Origin: a bacterium
GTDB taxonomy: Bacteria; Krumholzibacteriota; Krumholzibacteria; LZORAL124-64-63
Assembly: GCA_030592025.1 (NCBI GenBank)
Contig: JAUUZX010000053.1
Coordinates: forward strand, 1-7,508
Direction: 5' to 3'
DNA: 7,508 nucleotides
Part shown: positions 1-5,970 of the stretch, in pieces
How the letters are laid out: the number at the start of each line of letters is the position of its first letter
Numbering within the stretch: position 1 is the first letter of the stretch
The notes under the pieces: model-generated
The model's database searches: none
What the model was told of the DNA's origin: nothing
The model's input: the letters and a program-made list of their open reading frames with translations, nothing else
Position numbers and translations under genes: made by a program

Positions 1-60
1 CGGCGGGCCCCCCCCCTGGCCCCCCGGGGCCCCCCCGCCCCCCGGGGCGGGGCGGCCGCT
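1..60. other. G/C homopolymer low-complexity block
   Basis: Only two of these sixty bases are not G or C (T at 17 and T at 60), and they form runs of four to nine identical C or G residues. No reading frame, RBS or family signal is visible. The block is partly self-complementary because C runs alternate with G runs, so it could fold strongly. It sits at the very edge of the window and looks unlike the ordinary high-GC sequence elsewhere, so a sequencing or assembly artefact at a contig end is as likely as real DNA. Confidence 0.6.
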
Positions 61-225
61 GGGGGCGGTGATTGAGGACTAAGTTCCACCGTTGCGGCGT
101 CTCATGTTAGGCTCTTGCTGCGTGGACCCATCGGGCCGCTCGGTTTCGTCGGGGGGCTTGGTAAGACATGGTGTCTGTGGTGGTGGTTGAGCCGAATCCG
201 GAATATGGAGGTGGCTCAGTCTGAG

Positions 226-663
226 ATGCGCCAGAATGAGCTCATGAAGTACTTCGCATTATTCGTCCTGTTGGTGATGCCGGTTGAGGCTTTGGGAGAG
301 TGCTCCCATGATCCGTTCGCGATTGTATGGGCGGAAAAATACCGAGACGGCGGGACTGTCCGCGCCGCTATCACGGACTCGGCCGGCTGTCTGATTGAAT
401 GTAGATATGATGGAAAGATGGGGTCGCCAACGCGCGGTAGGATATACATCGGCGTCCGACATCCTGGATACGGTGGTGATCGTCTCGCAAGCAGAAGAGA
501 CGAAGAAGGAATTCTCAATCTCATAAGTGTCGTGGTTGACTCGAGCATGTCCCGCATCCAACAAGAGAAGTATTCGGGAGTCGATTTCGAGGACATGCGG
601 AAGCGGGTCCGTCGTCAGGCGTACTTCCTTCTGGAAGTGTTGGAGAAGTGCGGGTGGCGGTAG
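226..663 (+). CDS. small secreted protein of unknown function
   Basis: Family not recognised. The 145-residue product begins with a short polar stretch and a hydrophobic segment (about residues 8-21) ending in A-L-G before Glu25, which fits a Sec signal peptide cut near residue 24. Cys26 follows the site, but the residue before it is Glu, so there is no lipobox. The mature part has four cysteines (26, 55, 59, 142), which could form two disulfides in the periplasm, and a basic C-terminal helix-like region (residues 124-141). ATG 226 is chosen because GGAGGTGG lies at 207-214, a slightly long spacing; ATG 244 would also leave a complete signal peptide. Codon use differs from the other genes: AGA, AGG, ATA, TTA and GGA are used freely and third positions are not GC-biased. 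This suggests a recently acquired or orphan gene. It has no obvious functional link to the Rh gene downstream. Confidence 0.6.
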   Translation: MRQNELMKYFALFVLLVMPVEALGECSHDPFAIVWAEKYRDGGTVRAAITDSAGCLIECRYDGKMGSPTRGRIYIGVRHPGYGGDRLASRRDEEGILNLISVVVDSSMSRIQQEKYSGVDFEDMRKRVRRQAYFLLEVLEKCGWR

Positions 664-667
664 GCCA

Positions 668-715
668 TTCTAACAAGAGCCTCCAGTCGGTGAGGCCATT
701 TGTCAGGCGATAGGC
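668..715 (+). repeat. weak attC-like imperfect dyad after the orphan gene
   Basis: Five bases after the stop codon lies TTCTAAC (668-674), one mismatch from the integron R'' consensus RYYYAAC. It is followed by an inner hairpin, GCCTC (679-683) with GAGGC (692-696) and an 8-nt loop, and ends at GATAGGC (709-715), one mismatch from GTTRRRY. A perfect GTTRRRY match, GTTAGGC, is at 106-112 upstream of the same gene. At 48 bp with a mismatch in the essential GTT triplet it is at best a decayed site; chance is a real alternative. Confidence 0.15.
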
Positions 716-735
716 TTGTCTACGACATCGCCGAT

Positions 736-764
736 TTGACAGCCCCTGATCAAACCTCCATTTT
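736..764 (+). promoter_or_regulatory. candidate sigma70-type promoter for the Rh channel gene
   Basis: A perfect -35 hexamer TTGACA is at 736-741. After a 17-bp spacer there is only a weak -10, CATTTT, at 759-764. This would start transcription near 771 and leave a leader of about 45 nt before ATG 817. I saw no sigma54 (GG-N10-GC) nitrogen promoter in this gap. The weak -10 limits confidence. Confidence 0.4.
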
Positions 765-816
765 CCTGTTGAACATCCAACAACCCGGTCCCCGCACACC
801 CTCCGGAGAAATACCC

Positions 817-1974
817 ATGAACAAGAAGTCGACGCTGCTCGTGGCCATGCTCGGCCTCGTTCTGCTCAACGTCCTGTCCCCGGCCCTCGCGGTTGCCCAC
901 GGCGATCTCGACGCGGTCATCGACGTCCAGATCTACAACCGGGCCATCCACATCATGGCCATGCTGTTGATCGGTTTCGGCTTCCTGATGGTCTTCGTGC
1001 GCGGGTACGGACTGTCGGCCCTGACGGCCACCTACCTCCTGGTCGCCGTGGCCATCCCCGGGTACTTCCTGTTGAAGACCAGCGGTTGGTTCGGCCATCC
1101 CGCCACCGGGGTGGAGGGGCTGGTCCTGACCGAGTTCGCGGCGGCCAGTCTGCTGATCTGCGCGGGGGCGGTGCTGGGGCGTCTGAAGATGTGGCAGTAC
1201 ATGCTCATGGCGCTCCTCTTCCTGCCGGCCTACACCCTGAACGAGTGGATCCTGCTGGACGGTGGCTGGGGGCTCGTCACCCACGGCGCCTTCGTCGACA
1301 CGGGCGGGTCCATCGTGATCCATGCGTTCGGCGCCCTGTTCGGCCTGGGTGTGGCCATCAGCATGACGACCCGGCGGGAGCGCGATGTGCCCGTGGCCAG
1401 CGACGCCACCAGCGACCGGTTCTCGTTGCTGGGCAGCATGGTGCTGTGGGTGTTCTGGCCCAGCTTCTGCGCCGCCCTGGTGGCGCCCGAGATGATCCCG
1501 ACCACGGTCATGAACGTGGTCTTCGCCCTCTGCGGTTCGACCCTGCTCACCTACTTCGCCACGGTCCTGCTGCGCCGGGGCATCGACGCCGCCGACATTG
1601 CCAACGCCACCCTGGCCGGTGGTGTGGCCATCGGCTCGACCTGCGACAAGGTCTCCCTGCCCATCGCCTTCGCCATCGGTGCGGTGGCCGGCTTCGCCTC
1701 GACCTTCGGCTTCGCCGTCATCCAGGGGAAACTGCAGAAGGGGCTGCGCCTCGTCGACACCTGCGGCGTCTCCAACCTGCACGGAATCCCCGGTCTGCTG
1801 GGTGGTTTGGCGGCTCTGGTTTTCGTCGGCGGAATCGACAAGGCCGCCCAAGGGCTGGGGATTGCCATCACGGTGGCCGTCGCGTTGGCGACAGGGCTCC
1901 TGTCGGGCCGGGTCCTGGCCATGACCGGGCATCGGGGTCAGCCCTACGAGGACTCGGAGGAGTTCCCGGGCTGA
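817..1974 (+). CDS. Rh-type ammonium/ammonia channel (Amt/Rh family)
   Basis: Predicted inner-membrane channel of 385 residues conducting NH3/NH4+, possibly CO2. It is closer to Rh (Rh50-like) proteins than to AmtB. Rh-like landmarks appear in order: a GFGFLM segment near residues 53-58, FAAASLLICAGAVLG at 107-121, LNEW at 141-144, D161 in DTGGSIVIHAFGALFG with pore His169, the WVFWPSF segment at 211-217, NATLAGGVAIG at 263-273, and DTCGVSNLHGIPGLLGGLA with pore His322 at 314-332. Both twin histidines and the conserved Asp are present, so the pore looks functional. The tail is short and acidic (YEDSEEFPG), as in many Rh proteins. Residues 1-27 look like a signal peptide, as known for AmtB. 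ATG 817 is chosen because GGAGA (805-809) lies 7 nt upstream and the signal peptide starts there; an in-frame TTG at 700 has no such support. No glnK (PII) gene is adjacent, unlike typical amtB loci, so control may not be PII-based. Confidence 0.93.
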   Translation: MNKKSTLLVAMLGLVLLNVLSPALAVAHGDLDAVIDVQIYNRAIHIMAMLLIGFGFLMVFVRGYGLSALTATYLLVAVAIPGYFLLKTSGWFGHPATGVEGLVLTEFAAASLLICAGAVLGRLKMWQYMLMALLFLPAYTLNEWILLDGGWGLVTHGAFVDTGGSIVIHAFGALFGLGVAISMTTRRERDVPVASDATSDRFSLLGSMVLWVFWPSFCAALVAPEMIPTTVMNVVFALCGSTLLTYFATVLLRRGIDAADIANATLAGGVAIGSTCDKVSLPIAFAIGAVAGFASTFGFAVIQGKLQKGLRLVDTCGVSNLHGIPGLLGGLAALVFVGGIDKAAQGLGIAITVAVALATGLLSGRVLAMTGHRGQPYEDSEEFPG

Positions 1975-1993
1975 GTGCGTGGCGAACGCGATG

Positions 1994-2021
1994 GTCCCCT
2001 TCCGAGCGATCGGGAGGGGAC
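1994..2021 (+). terminator. hairpin terminator candidate after the Rh gene
   Basis: It starts 20 nt after the Rh stop codon. The arm GTCCCCTTCCG (1994-2004) pairs with CGGGAGGGGAC (2011-2021) over 11 positions, including one G-U wobble. A further A-U pair closes a GCGA loop of the stable GNRA type. Only a short CTTTC follows at 2028-2032, so this is a strong stem with a poor U tract. It may terminate transcription partly or protect the mRNA 3' end. Confidence 0.55.
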
Positions 2022-2069
2022 ATCCTGCTTTCAACGTGGGGGCGGTTGCCTATCGATGAACACACACCA

Positions 2070-2098
2070 TTGACAGTGGAGGGCAGGCGCGGTAACAC
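2070..2098 (+). promoter_or_regulatory. candidate sigma70-type promoter for the hydrolase gene
   Basis: A perfect -35 TTGACA (2070-2075), a 17-bp spacer and TAACAC (2093-2098; three of six -10 consensus positions) lie between the Rh hairpin and the hydrolase frame. The expected start is near 2105. That would put the AGAGGT ribosome-binding sequence (2135-2140) inside the leader and gives the hydrolase its own transcription unit. Confidence 0.45.
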
Positions 2099-2134
2099 CG
2101 GGCATCCGCATCGTCATCAGCGTTCGCTCTGCCG

Positions 2135-2140
2135 AGAGGT
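2135..2140 (+). promoter_or_regulatory. RBS-like AGAGGT upstream of the hydrolase frame
   Basis: AGAGGT lies six bases before codon ATC 2147, in frame with the hydrolase, and 57 bases before the first in-frame ATG (2198). Its position argues for initiation upstream of that ATG, although no ATG, GTG or TTG occurs in the frame there. A competing weak signal, GGGTGG (2191-2196), suits ATG 2204 with a 7-nt spacing. Confidence 0.35.
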
Positions 2141-2197
2141 GCTCCGATCAATCTGCTCGTCGTCATTCCGCTCGTCATTGCCGTCGTCCTGGGTGGC

Positions 2198-3007
2198 ATG
2201 ATGATGATGATCCACCGCAGCTTCCGTGCTCCCCGTACTCTGGAAAAGGGGGACCCCGGCGACCGGAACCTCGTTTTCCGCCAGATCTGGATCCCCGTTC
2301 CCAACGGGAAGCGCCTGTTCGCCTGGTTGCTGCCGGCCGAACGTCCTGCCGCGACCCTGGTGATGATCCACGGTTGGGGCGGCAACGCGGAGTTCCTGTT
2401 GCCCCTGGCCGAGTCCTTCCTGGGGGTGGGCCTGAATGTTCTGCTCGTCGACGCGCGCAACCATGGCCGCAGCGATCTGGATGGCCATTCATCATTGCCC
2501 AGGTTCGCCGCCGATCTGGGCACGGCCGTCGACTGGATCAAGGAGCAACCGGAACACGTCGGCCCCGTCGCCCTGTTGGGTCATTCCCTCGGTGGCGGCG
2601 CCGTCCTGCTGGCCGCGGCCGAACGGGACGACATCGCCGCGGTGATCAGCCTGGCCACCTTCGCCCATCCCGCGGACATGGTGCGGCTATTCCTGAAGAA
2701 GGCGAGGACCCCGGACTTCGTTGCGCCCCTGGTGCTGCGCTACGTGGAGTGGGTGATCGGCCGCCGGTACGACGACATCGCCCCCATCAACACCGTGTGC
2801 CGGGTGACCTGCCCGGTCCTGATGGTGCACGGGTTGTCCGACCGGACGGTGCCGATGGCGGACATGGAATCGATTCGCAAGAAATGCGAGGGCCACCCGC
2901 CGGAGTTCCTGTTCATCCCCGACGCCGGGCATTCCTCGGTGAACCGGTTCAAGGAACACGAGGGGACCCTGCTCGATTTCCTGGGACGGGCCGGCGTCGG
3001 ATCCTGA
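2198..3007 (+). CDS. alpha/beta hydrolase (serine hydrolase), probably membrane-anchored
   Basis: Predicted serine hydrolase acting on an ester, thioester or amide; the substrate cannot be told. Numbering from ATG 2198 (269 residues): the oxyanion-hole motif HGWGG is at 58-62, the nucleophile elbow GHSLGG at 128-133 with Ser130, the acid is probably Asp215 in HGLSDRTVP, and the catalytic His is 245 in DAGHSS. The triad is therefore complete. The N-terminal VPNGKRLFAWLLP segment (34-46) resembles that of BAAT/YfhR-type hydrolases. The start is uncertain. Four consecutive ATGs stand at 2198-2209, but the open frame extends upstream to 2096 and encodes a clean hydrophobic helix at 2147-2197, next to an RBS-like AGAGGT. 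The true protein probably carries this anchor, with the catalytic domain outside the cytoplasm or on the membrane face. The gene has its own promoter candidate and ends 19 nt from the converging permease gene. Confidence 0.88.
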   Translation: MMMMIHRSFRAPRTLEKGDPGDRNLVFRQIWIPVPNGKRLFAWLLPAERPAATLVMIHGWGGNAEFLLPLAESFLGVGLNVLLVDARNHGRSDLDGHSSLPRFAADLGTAVDWIKEQPEHVGPVALLGHSLGGGAVLLAAAERDDIAAVISLATFAHPADMVRLFLKKARTPDFVAPLVLRYVEWVIGRRYDDIAPINTVCRVTCPVLMVHGLSDRTVPMADMESIRKKCEGHPPEFLFIPDAGHSSVNRFKEHEGTLLDFLGRAGVGS

Positions 3008-3026
3008 GCCACGCCCCAGGGAACGA

Positions 3027-3854
3027 TCAGAGCGACTGGTGCCCGGTCATGGCCTCCACCGTCACCTGCACACCCAGCAGCAGGCCGAAGGCGCAGACGA
3101 TGGCCGCCCCGGTGGGCAGATCCAGCACGTAGCTTCCGGCCGACCCGATGAGCACCGCCACGAGCCCGATGGCCAGGGTGTAGAGCATCTGCTTGCCGAG
3201 GCCCAGGAACAGGCGCATGCCCATGATCGTGGGCACGACCAACAGGGTGAAGACCAGGAGCACGCCGGCGATCTGCACGCTGGCGGTGACGACGGTGCCC
3301 AGGATCATGTAGAAAATCACGTCCCAGAACTTGACGGCCAGACCCTCCCTGCGGGCGCCTTCGGGATCCGTCGAGATACGGCGCAGGGGCCCTCGCCAGA
3401 TCCAGAGCACCACCCCGAGGACGGCGTACAGCACGGTCGTCTTGAGGAAGGTCGCCCAGGACACCCACAGCAGGGACCCGACCAGCAGGTGGTTGATCAC
3501 CTCGCCACCGTGGGACACCTGGGTCAGGATCAGGATCATGGCCGCGCTGAACATGACGTAGATCGCGCCGATGTACGCCTCCTGGGGCACCCGCTTGCCC
3601 CGGGTGCGGGTCGTCGCGATGAGCAACGCCCCCACGAAGGTGCTGCCCAGGGCGATGGCGTAGGTCATGGCCGACCCGGGCTCGCCGCCCAGCAACAGGG
3701 ACACGGCCACGCCGAACGCGGCCACCTGGGCCAGGGCAATGTCCACGAAGATCACACCCCGCTTGACCACGTGGAACCCGAGATGGGAGTGCATGGCCAC
3801 GAGCATCACGGCCATCACGACCGGCAGGGCCATCATTTCCAGAAATCCACTCAT
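3027..3854 (-). CDS. ABC-3 family metal transporter permease (ZnuB/TroC-like)
   Basis: Integral inner-membrane subunit of a zinc- or manganese-type ABC importer, forming the channel that takes metal from the binding protein. Its 275 residues are of normal family length, with about seven to eight hydrophobic helices. Family features include the N-terminal HSHLGFHVVKRGVIFVDIALAQ region (23-44), the EAYIGAIYVMFSA segment (92-104) and the late GVLLVFTLLVVPTIMGMRL segment (197-214), typical of ABC-3 permeases. A hydrophilic loop lies at about 154-175. The start codon is 3 nt after the binding-protein stop (TAA GTC ATG), and an AAGGAA at the end of that gene serves as RBS, so translation is probably coupled. 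No ATPase gene lies between or after them. The gene ends 19 nt from the convergent hydrolase stop, and I saw no clear terminator there. Metal identity is inferred from the binding protein. Confidence 0.9.
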   Translation of the reverse strand: MSGFLEMMALPVVMAVMLVAMHSHLGFHVVKRGVIFVDIALAQVAAFGVAVSLLLGGEPGSAMTYAIALGSTFVGALLIATTRTRGKRVPQEAYIGAIYVMFSAAMILILTQVSHGGEVINHLLVGSLLWVSWATFLKTTVLYAVLGVVLWIWRGPLRRISTDPEGARREGLAVKFWDVIFYMILGTVVTASVQIAGVLLVFTLLVVPTIMGMRLFLGLGKQMLYTLAIGLVAVLIGSAGSYVLDLPTGAAIVCAFGLLLGVQVTVEAMTGHQSL

Positions 3855-3857
3855 GAC

Positions 3858-4787
3858 TTATTCCTTGCCGGCCATGGCCGCGGCTTCGGCCACACGGGTG
3901 ACCAGACGATCGATGAAGGCGAAGTAGTCGTCGGTGCCCTTCTGGGCCCCGCTGTAACCGGGCAGAACCGCCAGGGAGGTGCCGATGCGTTCGGCCACTT
4001 CCTCGGCGACGTCCTGGTGGTCCCACTGGGCGGCGATCACGAAGACCCCAGGGAGCCCGCGCCCCTTGTCGATCATGGTCTGGACGTGCCGCGGCGAGGG
4101 CGTGATGCCCGGCCGGTTCTCGATCTCCCCGACGACCTTCAGATCCTGCCAGTCGGTGAAGTAGTTCCAGTGCTGATGGTAGAGGATGATGGAGCGCGTC
4201 CGCGCCTCGGCCAGTTGGTCATGCCAGACGGGCATGCGCGAGGCCATCTCGGCGGCGAAGGCGTCGGCCCGCGCGGTGTAGTCGGCCGCGTTCTGCGGGT
4301 CCAGCTCTCCCATGCGCCGGGCCATGGCCTGGGCCACGAGGACGGCGTTCGCCGGGTTCAAGGTGTAGTGGGGGTTGCCCAGGGCGTGGATGTCACCCAT
4401 GGACCGGTCCACGTTCCCGCCGGGGACGTCGAGGATCCGCTCCAGGGCGCCGGAGCAGTCCATGTCGCCCTGCGCGCCCGGCTTGATGCGGGGGTTACGG
4501 GCCTTGTCCAGCAGGAGAGGGAGCCAGCCGATCTCCAGTTCGAGGCCGTTGTAGCAGAGCAGGTCCGCCTTGGCCAGTTTGTGGGCCAGGGAGGGCTTGG
4601 CGGGCAGGAAGTGTGGATCGCGGGGGCCCGGGCACAGGGCCGACACCTTCGCGTCGTCCCCGCCGACGGCTTCGGCGATGCGGGCCAGATCCGAGATGGT
4701 GGTCACGACGGTCAATTTGGCCACGGACGTGCCGGCGGTGGCGACCACCAGCATGGCGGTGATGAGCAGGGTCTTGGCGAAATTCAT
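3858..4787 (-). CDS. periplasmic zinc/metal-binding protein of an ABC importer (ZnuA/TroA family)
   Basis: Predicted cluster A-I solute-binding protein (309 residues) that captures a divalent metal in the periplasm and delivers it to the adjacent permease. Residues 1-23 form a signal peptide. Likely metal ligands are His59 in RDPHFLPAKPS, His140 in MGDIHALGNPH and His204 in LYHQHWNYF. A His at the third site is typical of zinc binders, whereas manganese/iron binders usually have Glu. The Asp/Glu usually found late in the family, after a VLD-type strand, is not evident: the matching place reads AVLPGYSG (272-280). The His-rich loop of many ZnuA proteins is also missing. ATG 4787 is chosen because AGGAGG (4794-4799) lies 6 nt upstream and the signal peptide starts there; the frame is open upstream to 4877 without signal-peptide character. 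The gene sits 10 nt after the outer-membrane protein gene, whose TAG stop overlaps this RBS. Confidence 0.92.
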   Translation of the reverse strand: MNFAKTLLITAMLVVATAGTSVAKLTVVTTISDLARIAEAVGGDDAKVSALCPGPRDPHFLPAKPSLAHKLAKADLLCYNGLELEIGWLPLLLDKARNPRIKPGAQGDMDCSGALERILDVPGGNVDRSMGDIHALGNPHYTLNPANAVLVAQAMARRMGELDPQNAADYTARADAFAAEMASRMPVWHDQLAEARTRSIILYHQHWNYFTDWQDLKVVGEIENRPGITPSPRHVQTMIDKGRGLPGVFVIAAQWDHQDVAEEVAERIGTSLAVLPGYSGAQKGTDDYFAFIDRLVTRVAEAAAMAGKE

Positions 4788-4793
4788 GGGTCT

Positions 4794-4799
4794 CCTCCT
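4794..4799 (-). promoter_or_regulatory. strong RBS AGGAGG overlapping the upstream stop codon
   Basis: On the minus strand AGGAGG lies 6 nt before the binding-protein ATG. Its first two bases are the AG of the TAG stop (4800-4798) of the outer-membrane protein gene. Ribosomes terminating on the upstream gene are therefore placed at this RBS, which supports one operon and coupled translation, and it fixes the start at 4787. Confidence 0.8.
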
Positions 4800-5895
4800 A
4801 GTACCGGTGGGCGGGGTGGGAGCCGATGGTGAAGTTCCACTGCAGGGAGAAACGCAGGTCGTCGTAGGACGAATCATGGCTCTCCTGGTAGGTGACCTCG
4901 GCGCGGATGGCGCTGAACTCGCTGGGCACGAAGGCCACGTTGAACTTGGCCTCGTTCCAGCCGTGCAGGGTTTCCAGGTCGTTCTCGTAGACGCTCTTGT
5001 CGCGGGTGAGTCCGTAGCCGAAGCCGCACCACCAGGTGCGCCCGAAGCGGTACTGGAAGTGGGAGTACATCCCGAACGGGCTGCCGGTCGCGTTGCGGTC
5101 GGGCTCCGGAATGACGACCTCGTTGGACCAGACCACGGCCGGCCCCTGGGACCGGGTCCCCGAGGACCACTTGTAGGTCAGGTCGGCGCCGAAGATGTTG
5201 CGCTTGGTGTTGCCGGTGAGGTGGCGGTCGGCGTCGGGTCCGCTGCAGAAAGAACCTCCCAGTTCGAGGGTCCCGTCCAGGGAGAGGTCCCACATGTTGG
5301 TCAGCCGGGTGCCGAAGGCCAGGTCGCGGTTGTTGCTGTCGAACACGCCCGCCTGACCGTCAACCCCGTAGACCACCACCTCGCTGTACCAGGGCAAGGG
5401 CAGGGCCATGTCCACGGACGCGCCCACGTCGATCATGCCGGGGAGGAACTCGTCGACGGCCAGGGGGGCGTCGATGAAGGGGAACTGGTGGGGATGCAGC
5501 ATGGCGTGCTTCCCGAACGGCAGAAAGAACTTGCCGAGGGTCAGCCCCATCCCCGCGGGCATGCTGCGACTCCGCAGGGAGGCGGTTTCGATCAGGGTGT
5601 CGTAGGTGTCGCTGTCTTCCTGCTGGGCCCAGACCACGATCAGGTCGGCGGTCCAGAAGGGGTCGACCACCGAGGTCAACTGGATCTCCGCTTCCTGCAG
5701 GAAGATCCCGTTGGACGCGGGGTCCGGGTTGTCCCGCGATACCTGGCCCATGAAGAGCCCGTTGGCGCTGATGGACGGATTCATGAGGCGGGAAACCCCG
5801 GTGGCGGTGCTCGAGGTCTGGCCCGCCGCGGTGCCGGCAAGCAGCACAAGGGTCACCAGGACTGCCATGGGCAGTCGTCTCCGGTTGTTGGACAT
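4798..5895 (-). CDS. outer-membrane beta-barrel protein, putative metal-uptake porin
   Basis: Predicted outer-membrane channel of 365 residues, probably admitting the metal handled by the downstream binding protein and permease. Residues 1-25 form a signal peptide (basic MSNNRRR, hydrophobic core, AGTAAG). The mature protein has alternating amphipathic strands rich in Trp, Tyr and Phe, for example FLQEAEIQLTSVV (65-77), WTADLIVVW (81-89), GMGLTLGKFFLPFG (115-128), the strands around 317-337 and the last strand LRFSLQWNFTIG (347-358). It ends in the aromatic Tyr365. The segment GKHAMLHPHQFPF (128-140) and the ending GSHPAHRY add histidines that may touch metal. There is no TonB box or plug domain and the length is far below that of TonB-dependent receptors, so passive transport is more likely. 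AGGAG lies 8 nt before ATG 5895. I recall similar proteins next to zinc ABC genes, but the family name is uncertain. Confidence 0.8.
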   Translation of the reverse strand: MSNNRRRLPMAVLVTLVLLAGTAAGQTSSTATGVSRLMNPSISANGLFMGQVSRDNPDPASNGIFLQEAEIQLTSVVDPFWTADLIVVWAQQEDSDTYDTLIETASLRSRSMPAGMGLTLGKFFLPFGKHAMLHPHQFPFIDAPLAVDEFLPGMIDVGASVDMALPLPWYSEVVVYGVDGQAGVFDSNNRDLAFGTRLTNMWDLSLDGTLELGGSFCSGPDADRHLTGNTKRNIFGADLTYKWSSGTRSQGPAVVWSNEVVIPEPDRNATGSPFGMYSHFQYRFGRTWWCGFGYGLTRDKSVYENDLETLHGWNEAKFNVAFVPSEFSAIRAEVTYQESHDSSYDDLRFSLQWNFTIGSHPAHRY

Positions 5896-5949
5896 GTCCG
5901 AATCTCCTGGTTCAAGGGGACACAGGGCAGGGCCTGGGGGCCCTACCTC

Positions 5950-5970
5950 GTTGACGATGTGGAAATCACG
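5950..5970 (-). promoter_or_regulatory. candidate operator upstream of the outer-membrane protein gene (motif copy 2)
   Basis: Read on the + strand it is GTTGACG (5950-5956), four bases, then GGAAATCACG (5961-5970). The 10-mer is identical to that at 6319-6328, and GTTSACG is shared as well. Here the flanks also form a perfect 6-bp dyad, TTGACG (5951-5956) with CGTCAA (5969-5974), 12 bp apart. It lies 54 nt before ATG 5895 and its edge touches the stop codon of the His-rich gene. No convincing -10 follows it, so promoter activity here is inferred only. Confidence 0.4.

Noticed and set aside
662..700. 8-bp direct repeat AGGCCATT at 662-669 and 693-700
   Set aside because: Too short and isolated to suggest a mobile element or target-site duplication.
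703..2034. Minus-strand open frame of 443 codons opposite the Rh gene
   Set aside because: It is the complement of a clear Rh channel gene; its Gln/His/Gly/Asp-rich translation has no recognisable fold.
2056..2073. Tiny ORF of five codons (MNTHH) before the hydrolase
   Set aside because: It lies upstream of and overlaps the candidate -35 box, so it would not be on the hydrolase transcript, and it has no RBS.
3008..3026. Possible bidirectional terminator between the convergent hydrolase and permease genes
   Set aside because: The 19-nt gap contains no inverted repeat that I can see.
3039..4832. Plus-strand open frame of 597 codons opposite the permease and binding-protein genes
   Set aside because: Composition-driven shadow of two clear ABC transporter genes, with no RBS and no domain.
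5929..5944. Hairpin AGGGCC with GGCCCT around a 4-nt loop in the gap before the outer-membrane protein gene
   Set aside because: Only 6 bp, no U tract on either strand, and such short GC palindromes are common in this DNA.
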